In this document: piece after piece, positions 38,709 to 46,874 of the stretch | Layout: every line of letters begins with the position of its first letter | Numbering within the stretch: the stretch's first letter is position 1 | NCBI RefSeq assembly: GCF_000741645.1 | Contig: NZ_JGZD01000005.1 | Span: forward strand, 1-49,478 | Direction: 5' to 3' | DNA: 49,478 nt | DNA from: Bifidobacterium minimum | Lineage (GTDB): Bacteria; Actinomycetota; Actinomycetes; Actinomycetales; Bifidobacteriaceae | Notes under the pieces: model-generated | What the model saw: the letters and a program-made list of their open reading frames with translations, nothing else | Databases searched by the model: none | Told to the model about the DNA's origin: nothing | Made by a program: the position numbers and the translations under genes

Positions 38709-40127
38709 TTATGAGTTCCGTTTTTTGGCGGTTCCCGCATGATGCGCGCCCGTCGAAGACTCCTCCGCATAATAATAGTAGTTTTTGGAATGGATCTTCT
38801 TGGGGTTGGCAAGGTTGAAGATGTAGCCAAGAATCTTGACCTTGGTGGTCGTCAGAGATTCGAGGACGGAACGAAGATCACGCTTGTCCGCGACCTCACG
38901 ACCCACCACCATGACCACGCCGTCAGAGATCTTTCCCAGCACCGCCGCGTCATTGGACACGGACATCGGCGTCATGTCTACTATCACATAGTCATATTGC
39001 TTCTGCGCCTGCTCGACCAACTCCAGCATGATCGCGGAATTGAGCAGAATGCTCGCGTTGGCCACACGCCGCCCCGCAGGAAGTATATGGAAATTCGGCC
39101 TCCAATACGGCTGGACGACATCCATGGGAGTAGCCTGCGCCGAAAGTATATGAGACAATCCGACATTACCCTCGATGTCAAGAGCGCGGGCGACGGACGG
39201 ATGCCGAAGATCGCCATCGATCAACAGGACGGTCTTCCCCTCCTCAGCTATGGCGGCGGCGACATTGGTTGCGACGGTTGTCTTCCCCTCGCCCGGCTCG
39301 GCGGACGTGAATATCAGGAGATGTCCCTTCCCTGCCTGCGGGGGAGTGAGGAACGAGATGTTCGAACGAATCCGTCGGAAATCCTCAGCCTCGGCGCTCG
39401 CCGGGTGCGCGGAGACCACGACGGCCTGTTCCGTCATAAACGCCGACTTCGGCACGCTCCCCAGAGACGCTGCGCCATTGTCGATCTCCTTGACATCATC
39501 GACGCTGTCAATCTTCGTGTTCACCATATCCTTGATCAGAGCGACGGCCACCGCCATCACCACAGCCAGAACAAGGCCCGCAACCAGATATAACGGAATT
39601 TTGGGGGTACTCGGCGATTGCGGAACCACCGCAGGTTGGACGACACTCAATTTTATCGGAGATGTGTCATCATCTCCCGAGTACAGGGAAGAGGATATCT
39701 GCCGGGCCAGATTGTTGGCAACGCTATTGGCGATGGCGGCGGATTGATCAGGATCCCCGCCTTCGACGCTGATATCGACCATGAACGTGTTCGTCGGATT
39801 CGTGGCGGTCACCATATCCGCCAGCTGCTCGACCGTCATGTCCAGATTGAGATCCGATATCACCGGCTTCAGAATTGCCTCGGTTTTGACCAGCGACGGG
39901 TACGTCTTGATCTGCGTCGACAGATATGACGTCCCCGAGTTCATATCCGCCGAGGTCTGGCTGCTTTCGCTCTTGCTCGCGTACGAAGCGAAGATCTCCG
40001 CCGTGGCGGTGTATTTCGGAGGCATGAGGAAGGTGACTATGACGACGAGGCCAAAGACGACGAATGCCGTCACCAACGCCGTCACACGTCGCTTTTTCAG
40101 AATGATCCACATATCGGCTAAGGTCAC
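38709..40127 (-). CDS. Polysaccharide chain-length determinant/BY-kinase (Wzz-Wzc type)
   Basis: The protein has about 472 residues from GTG 40127; TTG 40148 is an alternative with no ribosome site. The Wzz domain has a first membrane helix at the N-terminus and a second at about 170-195 (IPLYLVAGLVLAVVMAVAVAL). The bacterial tyrosine kinase domain follows with Walker A SAEPGEGKTTVATN (Lys282), Walker A' VLLIDGDLRHP and Walker B YVIVDMTPM. The C-terminal tyrosine cluster is NYYYYAEE, the usual autophosphorylation site. It controls assembly and length of exopolysaccharide in other bacteria. It lies next to the phosphatase and DUF4012 genes. Confidence 0.93.
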   Translation of the reverse strand: MTLADMWIILKKRRVTALVTAFVVFGLVVIVTFLMPPKYTATAEIFASYASKSESSQTSADMNSGTSYLSTQIKTYPSLVKTEAILKPVISDLNLDMTVEQLADMVTATNPTNTFMVDISVEGGDPDQSAAIANSVANNLARQISSSLYSGDDDTSPIKLSVVQPAVVPQSPSTPKIPLYLVAGLVLAVVMAVAVALIKDMVNTKIDSVDDVKEIDNGAASLGSVPKSAFMTEQAVVVSAHPASAEAEDFRRIRSNISFLTPPQAGKGHLLIFTSAEPGEGKTTVATNVAAAIAEEGKTVLLIDGDLRHPSVARALDIEGNVGLSHILSAQATPMDVVQPYWRPNFHILPAGRRVANASILLNSAIMLELVEQAQKQYDYVIVDMTPMSVSNDAAVLGKISDGVVMVVGREVADKRDLRSVLESLTTTKVKILGYIFNLANPKKIHSKNYYYYAEESSTGAHHAGTAKKRNS

Positions 40128-40182
40128 GATACTCTCATTTCTCCCCAAAAAATGTCAAACAGTACGGTATTCTACCATCAGG

Positions 40183-40743
40183 TCATCCCCGAATCCGGTG
40201 TCCCAGGCGCATGCTTCGCAGCATGGTGCGCAGGGATTCATTGATCTGGTTCGCGACCCGCAGAAAACACTCGAAATCACGCCCGTAAGGGTCGGGGACG
40301 TCCTCGAACGGGGGAATCCGTGCACGCACCAGCGTCGCCTGCTCGGCCACGGAGATAAGGCGCTCCCCGATAGTCCGCCCCACCACACTGCCGTGGTCCG
40401 CGCAATAGCGGCACATCGCGGCGAACTCGGGCAGGATGAAGATCCATCGGACGGAGGCGGGCACGAGAGAGACGATGTCACGTCTCTGCTGACGCTCAAA
40501 GCACAGCACGAGATCGGCGGACTCCACCATATCCTTCGTCAATCGTCGCGAGCGGAAGTCCTGCGACTCGATGCCGACCCCATCAAGCAGACGGGCGCTT
40601 GAGGGATCGATGGCATGGTTGGGAAGGCCTCTGGTCCCCGCGCTCTCCACACGGATGGAGGTCCCCTCAAGGTAACGTTTCAGCAGCAACTCCCCTAGAG
40701 GAGAGCGGCAGACGTTCCCCGTGCATACGACAAGGATTCTCAT
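40183..40743 (-). CDS. Low-molecular-weight protein-tyrosine phosphatase (Wzb type)
   Basis: The protein has 186 residues from ATG 40743. The CX5R phosphate loop is VCTGNVCRSP at residues 5-14, and the general-acid Asp is in DVPDPYGRDF near the C-terminus. The start overlaps the DUF4012 stop by one base (TGATG), so it is translationally coupled. It is the likely partner that dephosphorylates the tyrosine cluster of the BY-kinase 56 bp downstream. Another 20 codons upstream in frame run inside the DUF4012 gene and are not used. Confidence 0.92.
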   Translation of the reverse strand: MRILVVCTGNVCRSPLGELLLKRYLEGTSIRVESAGTRGLPNHAIDPSSARLLDGVGIESQDFRSRRLTKDMVESADLVLCFERQQRRDIVSLVPASVRWIFILPEFAAMCRYCADHGSVVGRTIGERLISVAEQATLVRARIPPFEDVPDPYGRDFECFLRVANQINESLRTMLRSMRLGHRIRG

Positions 40744-42593
40744 CAGGATCGCTTTTCCACGGTGCAGACGGACATGTCGTAGGTGATTCCCTGATCCACC
40801 CACCCCATAGGAGTCTGATCCATTCGCAGGTCGGTCACCGACTTGACCGACGTGACCGCAGTGAACGATATGGTCGCCTCGCCTCCGGGGGGTATGGTGA
40901 TCACGCTCGCATAGACCTTTTTACCGTTCAGCGTGGTATTTTTCGGGGAAGTGGCGTCACCGTCGATCGTCAGATCCCTGATCGACCCGCCGCTCGGCGG
41001 ATAGACGAGCGTCTTCTCGACGGCGTTGCCGCTACGCGTCGAGCCGGTGATGTATGAGGGGAGATCCGCGACCTTGTCACTGGACAACGTGTTTTTCATC
41101 CTGTAGGTAACCTGATATGTCTGGGACCCATCGGTATTGCAGGAAAGACGAACGACCGTGGACGTGCGGTGGACGTACCAATCCATCTTCGAGGGGGACT
41201 GCTGGGTGATATACACGCCGACGGAGGGGTTCTTCTCGCTGTCAGGGGACGATGCCGTGAAACCGGCCGCGGCCACGGCCTTCTGGATAGCCGAGTCAAA
41301 GACGAACACCGACATATGGCGGCCCTGGGCCATGGATCCCATGATCGTGCCAATGGTCATGAGCTTGCTGACCGTCATATCCGAAAACGCGCTGCTCAGG
41401 GTGCGCTCGGCGACCAATTCGAACAGCTGATCCTGCTGAGCGACCGGATAATCGATGTACACCGTGTTCAGCAGGAACTCCGCGGTATTGCTCCCGGTGA
41501 GCACACGGCCATCCGGCAATGTGACGTTTCCCGTGGCGGCTATCAACTGCTGCAGGACGACGGGATCGACGAGAATGACCCCATCGAGGTCCTCCTGCGT
41601 TCCCCATGGGGTGTTCTTCCATATGCCCTTCATCGCCTCGGCGACACGAGCCGTGTCGGGATACACCGCTGAATCACGGATGTCAAAGGACATCTTCAAG
41701 GGTCCCCACGCGGTGAAAAGCCGCGATTCATCCGATGTCGGCGTTCCCCCCTTATAGGACAGATAATCCTTGTTCGACCGGAAGTCGCCGATGCTGATGG
41801 CTCCTTTATTGGTATGCATCTCTCCGACCGATCCGATGAGTCCGCCGGAGGATCGCGCCTCCGACGTCGTCATCGCCATCACGGCATACGTTCTGGCGCC
41901 CTGCGCGCCGAGGAATTCCGGAAGTATCCGGAATCCATCCGCCAGACTCGTCACGGAGTCCTTGACGGAGGACAAGGACGATTGGCCCGATAGATACGCC
42001 GTCTTTATCGGCGTCAATCGAGGGGTGGCCAGATTGTCGTATTTCTCGGTCTGCCGGTTCAAGGCCACGCTGATCGAGGACATCTCCTTCTGGGAGGCGA
42101 GTATGGGGCTGAGATTGATCGTGGCGTCTCCGGCGCTGAGCGTCGAATTCTGGAGGGTGTGGATCACGTCGGCAAGCCGTGGCACGACGTTCTCCGCCAC
42201 ATCCGATACCACGTCCGTCATCCCCTGCACCGTCGCAATGTCATCACCGACCAGAGGAAGAACCGCAGCGAAATCCCATAGGCGCCCGTGGGTTATCGCC
42301 TTTGCCTTTCTCGTGTTCATCTGGGCGGAGGAGATCTTCTCCTCCAGTTTGGAGAACTCACTCTGCGAGATCCCATCCGCCTTCACCACCGATGACAGGG
42401 ATGACAGAGAACTCACCGCTCGGCTCTCATACTCCTTGACCGAACGAGCCTGCTGATACAGTCGCCAAGACATCACGCCCGCGGCGACGGCAATGACGAC
42501 AAACGCGATTCCCACAACGACAAGCACCCGGATCCAGATACGCCGTGGCCGTGGCGGCTTCCGCGTTGCATGGACCACAGTATGTCTCCCCAT
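40743..42593 (-). CDS. DUF4012 membrane protein of the polysaccharide locus
   Basis: The protein has about 616 residues from ATG 42593 (GAGGGAACG upstream). One membrane helix near the N-terminus (VLVVVGIAFVVIAVAAGVM) is followed by a large outer domain of the DUF4012 family, with SSGGLIGSVGEMHTNKGAIS and LLNTVYIDYPV. These proteins are common in actinobacterial exopolysaccharide clusters and may help export or attach polymer, though the mechanism is not known. The C-terminal about 150 residues form a beta-rich domain with PPGGEATISFTAV. It is the first gene of the three-gene kinase-control operon. Confidence 0.85.
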   Translation of the reverse strand: MGRHTVVHATRKPPRPRRIWIRVLVVVGIAFVVIAVAAGVMSWRLYQQARSVKEYESRAVSSLSSLSSVVKADGISQSEFSKLEEKISSAQMNTRKAKAITHGRLWDFAAVLPLVGDDIATVQGMTDVVSDVAENVVPRLADVIHTLQNSTLSAGDATINLSPILASQKEMSSISVALNRQTEKYDNLATPRLTPIKTAYLSGQSSLSSVKDSVTSLADGFRILPEFLGAQGARTYAVMAMTTSEARSSGGLIGSVGEMHTNKGAISIGDFRSNKDYLSYKGGTPTSDESRLFTAWGPLKMSFDIRDSAVYPDTARVAEAMKGIWKNTPWGTQEDLDGVILVDPVVLQQLIAATGNVTLPDGRVLTGSNTAEFLLNTVYIDYPVAQQDQLFELVAERTLSSAFSDMTVSKLMTIGTIMGSMAQGRHMSVFVFDSAIQKAVAAAGFTASSPDSEKNPSVGVYITQQSPSKMDWYVHRTSTVVRLSCNTDGSQTYQVTYRMKNTLSSDKVADLPSYITGSTRSGNAVEKTLVYPPSGGSIRDLTIDGDATSPKNTTLNGKKVYASVITIPPGGEATISFTAVTSVKSVTDLRMDQTPMGWVDQGITYDMSVCTVEKRS

Positions 42594-42769
42594 CGTTCCC
42601 TCATCTTCCGTATCATCACGATCCACGAGAGAAACCCTATAACAGATGGGCATCCCCCCATGTCGCCGACGTCGGCATCATCCGCCGTTCCGGTTATCAT
42701 GGCCCGCTACGATTCGCTCGTCACGATCGGCAATCCACGCATCCTGAAACTAGCCGCATGGCACGGTCA

Positions 42770-42967
42770 TCATCCTCGATATCTCAAGGTCAGATGTCCA
42801 CCCCTGTCAAGAATCCATGAATGAAATCGGCATACGGGAAGTGTCGCAGGCGATTCGCCGTCCGAGGAGCGCTCCTGACGGATGGTGTCCCAGAACTCCT
42901 CAACAGGCTGATCGCACAACGGCACTGCACAATGTCGTCCTCTCACGGCGCACCACCTCATTGTCAT
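42770..42967 (-). CDS. Possible small zinc-knuckle protein
   Basis: The frame from ATG 42967 gives 65 residues, and an in-frame TTG at 42973 is also possible. Its sequence has HCAVPLCDQPV then LPVCRFHSW, a C-x4-C...C-x2-H pattern seen in short actinobacterial zinc-binding peptides. The end is LDRGGHLTLRYRG. There is no strong ribosome site, which lowers confidence. It lies in the 430-bp gap upstream of DUF4012, on the same strand, and the rest of the gap shows nothing else. Confidence 0.35.
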   Translation of the reverse strand: MTMRWCAVRGRHCAVPLCDQPVEEFWDTIRQERSSDGESPATLPVCRFHSWILDRGGHLTLRYRG

Positions 42968-43023
42968 GGACAATACCCACTAATGTCATAGTATGCCTCG
43001 TCCCGTGAAGGAATGATGAAGGC

Positions 43024-44109
43024 ATGGGTCCGGCTGCGGCTATCACGACGGGCATGCCATCATCGAGCCACGTTCCGGACCAGCAGCCGCGTCGCCGCCC
43101 ATCGGTTCATACCCGCATACGGCGTTTCTGGCTGGCCGTGGCGCTATCCATCACGACATCCGTCATTCTGGCCGCGATCTGGTTCTCGATTACCCCGACG
43201 CCATCCATCCTTCTTCTCCGCAACGCCTTCCGGCAGCAGGAGCTGACGAAGCCCGCCGGGTTCACGCGCGTCAAGGCCGGCGTGACGGTGGTTCACAACC
43301 CTACCTACCCCTCACGATACGGCCGCAACACCTTCGATCTCTATGAGCCCACGAAGAAAAGCGCCAAGCCGCTGCCCGTGATCGTATGGGCGCATGGCGG
43401 AGGCTTCATTGCCGGCGACAAGGCGAGCATGGAGACGTATGCCACATTGATGGCCAACGAGGGATACGCCGTGGTGACGGTGAACTATGACTACGCACCT
43501 GATGGAACATATCCCACGCCGGTTATCCAGATGGGCGAGATGGTGGATTACGTGTCCACCATCGCCTCGCGCCGTGACCTCGACCCGACGAGGATCATCG
43601 TGGGAGGAGATTCGGCCGGGGCTCAGATCGCGGCGCAGTTCGTCGTCGTCAACACCACACCGGGATATTCTCAGTGGACGCATATCGCGAAGACATCGCT
43701 GTCTAGCCCGCTCAAAGGGGCGATCCTGTTCTGTGGACCCTATGATCTGGAGTCGTCCGCCGCAGAGGAATCCTCCGTGGTGAAGAAATGGTTCATCAAC
43801 ACCATCGGCTGGGGATATCTCGGACGGCGTGATTGGAAGGACAGCACCGAGCTTGACGAAGCCACCATCGTCAACCACATCTTCTCGAATTTTCCTCCCA
43901 CCTATGTCACGGATGGCAACCTTGTCTCGTTCCCGGATCAGGGACGGTCCCTCGTCGAAAGGCTCACCGACGCGAAGGTTTCCGTAAAGTCCCGTTTCTT
44001 CCCCGACGAGCCCTCGCTCCCCCATGAATTTCAGTTTGATTTCGCCTATCCGGAATCAGGACTCGTCTGGAACGACGTGAGTGATTTTCTCACGTCGATG
44101 ATGAAATAA
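43024..44109 (+). CDS. Membrane-anchored alpha/beta-hydrolase (HSL-type esterase)
   Basis: The protein has 361 residues. A basic N-terminal tail precedes one membrane helix (FWLAVALSITTSVILAAIWFS, about 36-56). The outer hydrolase domain has the oxyanion motif WAHGGGFIAGDKASM, the nucleophile in IIVGGDSAGAQIAA, the Asp in YVTDGNLVS and the His in SLPHEFQF. The family acts on carboxyl esters, including acyl groups on sugars. Its position beside the polysaccharide genes makes polymer deacetylation a possible job. GAAGG precedes the start. It is divergent from the DUF4012 group. Confidence 0.88.
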   Translation: MGPAAAITTGMPSSSHVPDQQPRRRPSVHTRIRRFWLAVALSITTSVILAAIWFSITPTPSILLLRNAFRQQELTKPAGFTRVKAGVTVVHNPTYPSRYGRNTFDLYEPTKKSAKPLPVIVWAHGGGFIAGDKASMETYATLMANEGYAVVTVNYDYAPDGTYPTPVIQMGEMVDYVSTIASRRDLDPTRIIVGGDSAGAQIAAQFVVVNTTPGYSQWTHIAKTSLSSPLKGAILFCGPYDLESSAAEESSVVKKWFINTIGWGYLGRRDWKDSTELDEATIVNHIFSNFPPTYVTDGNLVSFPDQGRSLVERLTDAKVSVKSRFFPDEPSLPHEFQFDFAYPESGLVWNDVSDFLTSMMK

Positions 44110-44115
44110 CCTCGC

Positions 44116-44154
44116 GAACACAGTATCCGCATAAGGAACACAGTATCCGTATAA
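44116..44154. repeat. Two 19-bp direct repeats with 20-bp period
   Basis: GAACACAGTATCCGCATAA (44116-44134) is repeated as GAACACAGTATCCGTATAA (44136-44154), differing at one base, just after the esterase stop. They sit 40 bp before the promoter region of the next gene and could be an operator. Confidence 0.7.
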
Positions 44155-44193
44155 ATACGAGATGTGAATAAACGAGATGGAATTTTCTCCACA

Positions 44194-44264
44194 TTGTCAT
44201 TTTTATTTGTTTTACCATTTATAATTGGCATGGTGAATGGACATGATCAAATCTTCCCATTCAC
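44194..44264 (+). promoter_or_regulatory. AT-rich promoter and leader hairpin of the small gene at 44370
   Basis: TATAAT (44220-44225) is an exact -10. TTGTCA (44194-44199) lies 20 bp before it, longer than ideal. The transcript would begin near a hairpin with an 8-bp stem (GTGAATGG 44233-44240 with CCATTCAC 44257-44264) and have a leader of about 140 bases. The leader holds several loose copies of a GATAAC/GACAAC-CTGA word before AAGGAG. Confidence 0.5.
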
Positions 44265-44369
44265 GACGACAACTTCACTATGACTGGCGACAACACTGAT
44301 CTGGTGATGACACGAAATAGTGGTAACACTGAATAGCGATAACAAAGATATTGATCACAAGGAGAATTA

Positions 44370-44807
44370 ATGGCCATTTTGCAAGGATTTGAAGAAATCA
44401 GCACTGATGTTCCGACCATCAAGATAACCATGACCGTTATGGAATCCGTTCTTCGCTTCAACAAGGGAACCGCGGAGGCGCTGGGGTTCCCGGCATACGT
44501 CAAGATTCTGGTGAATGCCAAAACCGGTCAGGTCGCGGTCCAGCCGTGTGGAGCGAAGGAACAGAACGCCATCAAGTTCAGCAAGCCCGAGGGGAAGCAG
44601 ACGGCTTCGGTCAGCCTCAAGGACAAGGCCCTTCTCGACGCGGTCGCGAAGTTCTTCAAGCTTCCCGAGGCACCCGACGGAGAACTCTCCTACCAGCTGG
44701 TGTCCGGGACCCTCTATCCGAACGAGAAAATCGCCGTCTTCACCGCGTCCGAAGCCGTGAGCGGAACCATGAAGCGCCGCGGCCGCAAGAAGGCGTCCGC
44801 AGCCTGA
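44370..44807 (+). CDS. Small protein with basic C-terminus, function unknown
   Basis: The protein has 145 residues from ATG 44370, with a perfect AAGGAG eight bases upstream. The N-terminal about 65 residues (MESVLRFNKGTAEALGFPAY then VKILVNAKTGQVAVQP) read like a small beta-rich domain such as a swapped-hairpin fold. A middle part (VSLKDKALLDAVAKFFKLPE) looks helical. The tail MKRRGRKKASAA is very basic, as in nucleic-acid-binding proteins. No signal or membrane segment is present, and there is one Cys. It has its own AT-rich leader and a strong hairpin after it, so it is a single-gene unit. I cannot assign a family. Confidence 0.8.
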   Translation: MAILQGFEEISTDVPTIKITMTVMESVLRFNKGTAEALGFPAYVKILVNAKTGQVAVQPCGAKEQNAIKFSKPEGKQTASVSLKDKALLDAVAKFFKLPEAPDGELSYQLVSGTLYPNEKIAVFTASEAVSGTMKRRGRKKASAA

Positions 44808-44839
44808 GTGGAGAGATCCCCGCATCATCCCGGTCTCGA

Positions 44840-44875
44840 CCATCCGGTTCCGACGGCGCCGCCGGAACCGGATGG
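44840..44875. terminator. Hairpin after the small gene
   Basis: A perfect 12-bp stem (CCATCCGGTTCC with GGAACCGGATGG, 12-base loop) lies 33 bp after the stop. There is no U-tract on either strand. Confidence 0.6.
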
Positions 44876-45085
44876 AACCGATACGATCAGAGGACGCGCG
44901 GATCAAGGGATGCGCGATCACGACGGCACGAGGCGCGGCAACACAACGAGGAGTGCGCGATCATGACACGGCATAGGCCATCATTCGTGATCCGCGCACC
45001 CTTGTTTTATTTTGTCTTGTTCCCGGTCATACTTCCCCGGTCATGTTCCCGCATCGATGCGACGGCGCGACCAGGACGCGGGGCG

Positions 45086-45196
45086 TCACGACACGGCGAT
45101 AGACGTGGCGATGGCGGACGGCGTGGCAGCGGCGGCCGCCAATGCGGCGGCAGCCACCAGCGCCGTGCGGAATATATAGAGGAATATGAGGTCGCG
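45086..45196 (-). other. In-frame hydrophobic extension after the galE stop
   Basis: Directly after the TAG of galE, the same frame continues for 36 codons to a TGA at 45088-45086. It encodes RDLIFLYIFRTALVAAAALA followed by more Ala, Thr and Ile, which is membrane-helix-like. It has no start codon of its own that I favour. It may be chance in Ala-rich GC DNA. The rest of the 44876-45196 gap shows no supported gene. Confidence 0.25.
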
Positions 45197-46207
45197 CTAG
45201 TCCTCCTGCTTCCACGCATCCACATCAATGTGGTGTTCGGGGTTGGCCTGCCAGGCTTTCCACGCGGACTCGACGATGTCGTGCACGCCGTACCGCGCAT
45301 GCCATCCCATCTCGTCGTTGATTCGCTTCGGAGACCCGATAAGATGCGGCGGATCGCCGGCGCGGCGCGGCGCGACCGTCTCGACGAAGGGAAGACCCGT
45401 GACCTTCTTGACCTCATCCACGATCTGACGCACGGAGGTCCCCTCACCCGTGCCCACGTTGAAGGCGTCATAACGGCGCTCGTCACGGTCGAGATACGCG
45501 AGGGCCGCAAGATGCGCGTCCGCAAGATCCGACACATGGATGTAATCGCGCACGCATGTCCCATCGGGCGTGGGATAGTCATCGCCGAAGACGAGGGGCG
45601 CTTTGCCCTTCTTCAGCCTATCGAACAGCATCGGAATGAGGTTGAGAATCGCGGGATCCTCAAGCTCGACCGGGCCGCAGCCCGCCACATTGAAGTACCG
45701 AAGCGCGCAGAAGCGGATTCCGAACGGCTCCTCGCACGCGCGGGCCATCCACTCACCGAACAGCTTGGTTTGGCCATAGGGGTTGATCGGGATCATGGGA
45801 ACGACGTCCTCGGGGACCACGTCCACCGGAGGGACTCCGTAGGTGGCCGCCGACGACGAGAAGACCAGACGGCTGGCGTTGGACTTGGTCATGCCCGTCA
45901 GGACGTTGAGCATCCCGTTGATGTTCTGCTGGTAGTACCACAGAGGTTTGGCGACGGACTCGCCGACCTGCTTGCGGGCCGCGAAATGAATGACGGAGTC
46001 CACATCCTCGTCGCTCATGATCTCCCCCAGACGCTCTCCGGCACCGGGAGAGGAGATGTCCATGCCATACAGGCGGGCGCCCTCGATGCGAGTGGGCTTC
46101 CCGTAGCTCAGATCGTCAACCACGACGACCCTCTTCCCGGACTCATGAAGCGCATGAACGACATGGGCGCCGATGTATCCGCATCCTCCGGTAACAAGAA
46201 CTGTCAT
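45197..46207 (-). CDS. galE: UDP-glucose 4-epimerase
   Basis: The protein has 336 residues and is full length. It is a short-chain dehydrogenase-type enzyme that converts UDP-galactose and UDP-glucose. The NAD-binding motif is VTGGCGYIGAHV, the catalytic region has SSSAATYG and the YxxxK motif in NPYGQTKLF, and substrate residues lie in ALRYFNVAGC and CVRDYIHVSDLADAHL. It provides UDP-galactose for polysaccharides even when the rest of the Leloir pathway is lost. It is on the minus strand, upstream of no visible partner. The 314-bp region before it holds an 18-bp tandem repeat and a hairpin. Confidence 0.96.
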   Translation of the reverse strand: MTVLVTGGCGYIGAHVVHALHESGKRVVVVDDLSYGKPTRIEGARLYGMDISSPGAGERLGEIMSDEDVDSVIHFAARKQVGESVAKPLWYYQQNINGMLNVLTGMTKSNASRLVFSSSAATYGVPPVDVVPEDVVPMIPINPYGQTKLFGEWMARACEEPFGIRFCALRYFNVAGCGPVELEDPAILNLIPMLFDRLKKGKAPLVFGDDYPTPDGTCVRDYIHVSDLADAHLAALAYLDRDERRYDAFNVGTGEGTSVRQIVDEVKKVTGLPFVETVAPRRAGDPPHLIGSPKRINDEMGWHARYGVHDIVESAWKAWQANPEHHIDVDAWKQED

Positions 46208-46410
46208 ATGATCACATCCCCATCAAAATCATGGCGTGCTGAACGTCGACCCTCACTGGCGCCTCGTGACCATCACACCGTTGTCTGCCTTATCGCACTA
46301 ACAATATATCACATAAAGACAACAAAAACGAACAAATCGCTCGACGGATCCACTTCGAGATCCACCGGAATCCGATCGTTCACCGCCGTCACCATATCGT
46401 GGAAAACAGC

Positions 46411-46477
46411 GTCCCCACAACACAACACGTCCCCACAACACAACACGTCCCCACAACACAACACGTCCCCACAACAC
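46411..46477. repeat. 18-bp tandem repeat (about 3.7 copies)
   Basis: The unit GTCCCCACAACACAACAC starts at 46411, 46429, 46447 and (13 bp) 46465, and the copies are identical. It lies in the galE upstream region, 45 bp before the IS3-family element. The lack of unique spacers rules out a CRISPR array. Confidence 0.9.
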
Positions 46478-46478
46478 G

Positions 46479-46518
46479 ATGGAGTCCACCGACACCGTAC
46501 CAGGTCGATGGACTCCAT
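46479..46518. repeat. Perfect 10-bp inverted repeat beside the IS3 copy
   Basis: ATGGAGTCCA (46479-46488) and TGGACTCCAT (46509-46518) are separated by 20 bp, directly after the tandem repeat and 4 bp before the IS3 end. It may be a terminator-like or operator structure of galE. Confidence 0.7.
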
Positions 46519-46574
46519 GACTGATATGGACTGGGTTTTGTTCCTGATTTCCCCAGATAAGGAATGATGGAATT

Positions 46575-46874
46575 ATGAGCACTCGATATACGAAGGAGTT
46601 CAAGGAACGGGCGGTCAGGCTGCTGGCTGAGTCCCGTGGGAATTATTCGTCGCAGACGCAGGCATTGGTCGGCGTGGCGAAGGATCCGGGTGTGGCGGCG
46701 GAATCATTGCGCCGCTGGCAGGCCAAGGCCGATACGGCATGCACTACGGATCGCGAGGAGTCCGGTGAGCCCAGGCGCCTGCGCCGGGAGAATGCACAGC
46801 TGCGTCGGGCGAACGGGATCCTTTCCTCGGCGTCGGCTTTTTTCGCCTCGCGGCTCGACCCGACACGGCGTTGA
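46575..46874 (+). CDS. IS3-family transposase OrfA
   Basis: The protein has 99 residues and is intact. An N-terminal helix-turn-helix of the IS3 type (TRYTKEFKERAVRLLAESRG, then GVAAESLRRWQAK) is followed by a leucine-zipper-like helix LRRENAQLRRANGIL and the usual end FFASRLDPTRR. It binds the element's ends. Its stop overlaps the orfB start as TGATG. On its own it cannot move the element, because orfB is broken. Confidence 0.85.
   Translation: MSTRYTKEFKERAVRLLAESRGNYSSQTQALVGVAKDPGVAAESLRRWQAKADTACTTDREESGEPRRLRRENAQLRRANGILSSASAFFASRLDPTRR

Noticed and set aside
44964..45100. Plus-strand start with MTRHRPSFVIRAPLFYFVLF
   Set aside because: It has a hydrophobic start and a passable GAGGAG, but the frame runs on antisense through galE and turns into Arg/Gly-rich shadow sequence.
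46411..46477. Possible CRISPR array
   Set aside because: The 18-bp units are head to tail without unique spacers and no cas gene is present.
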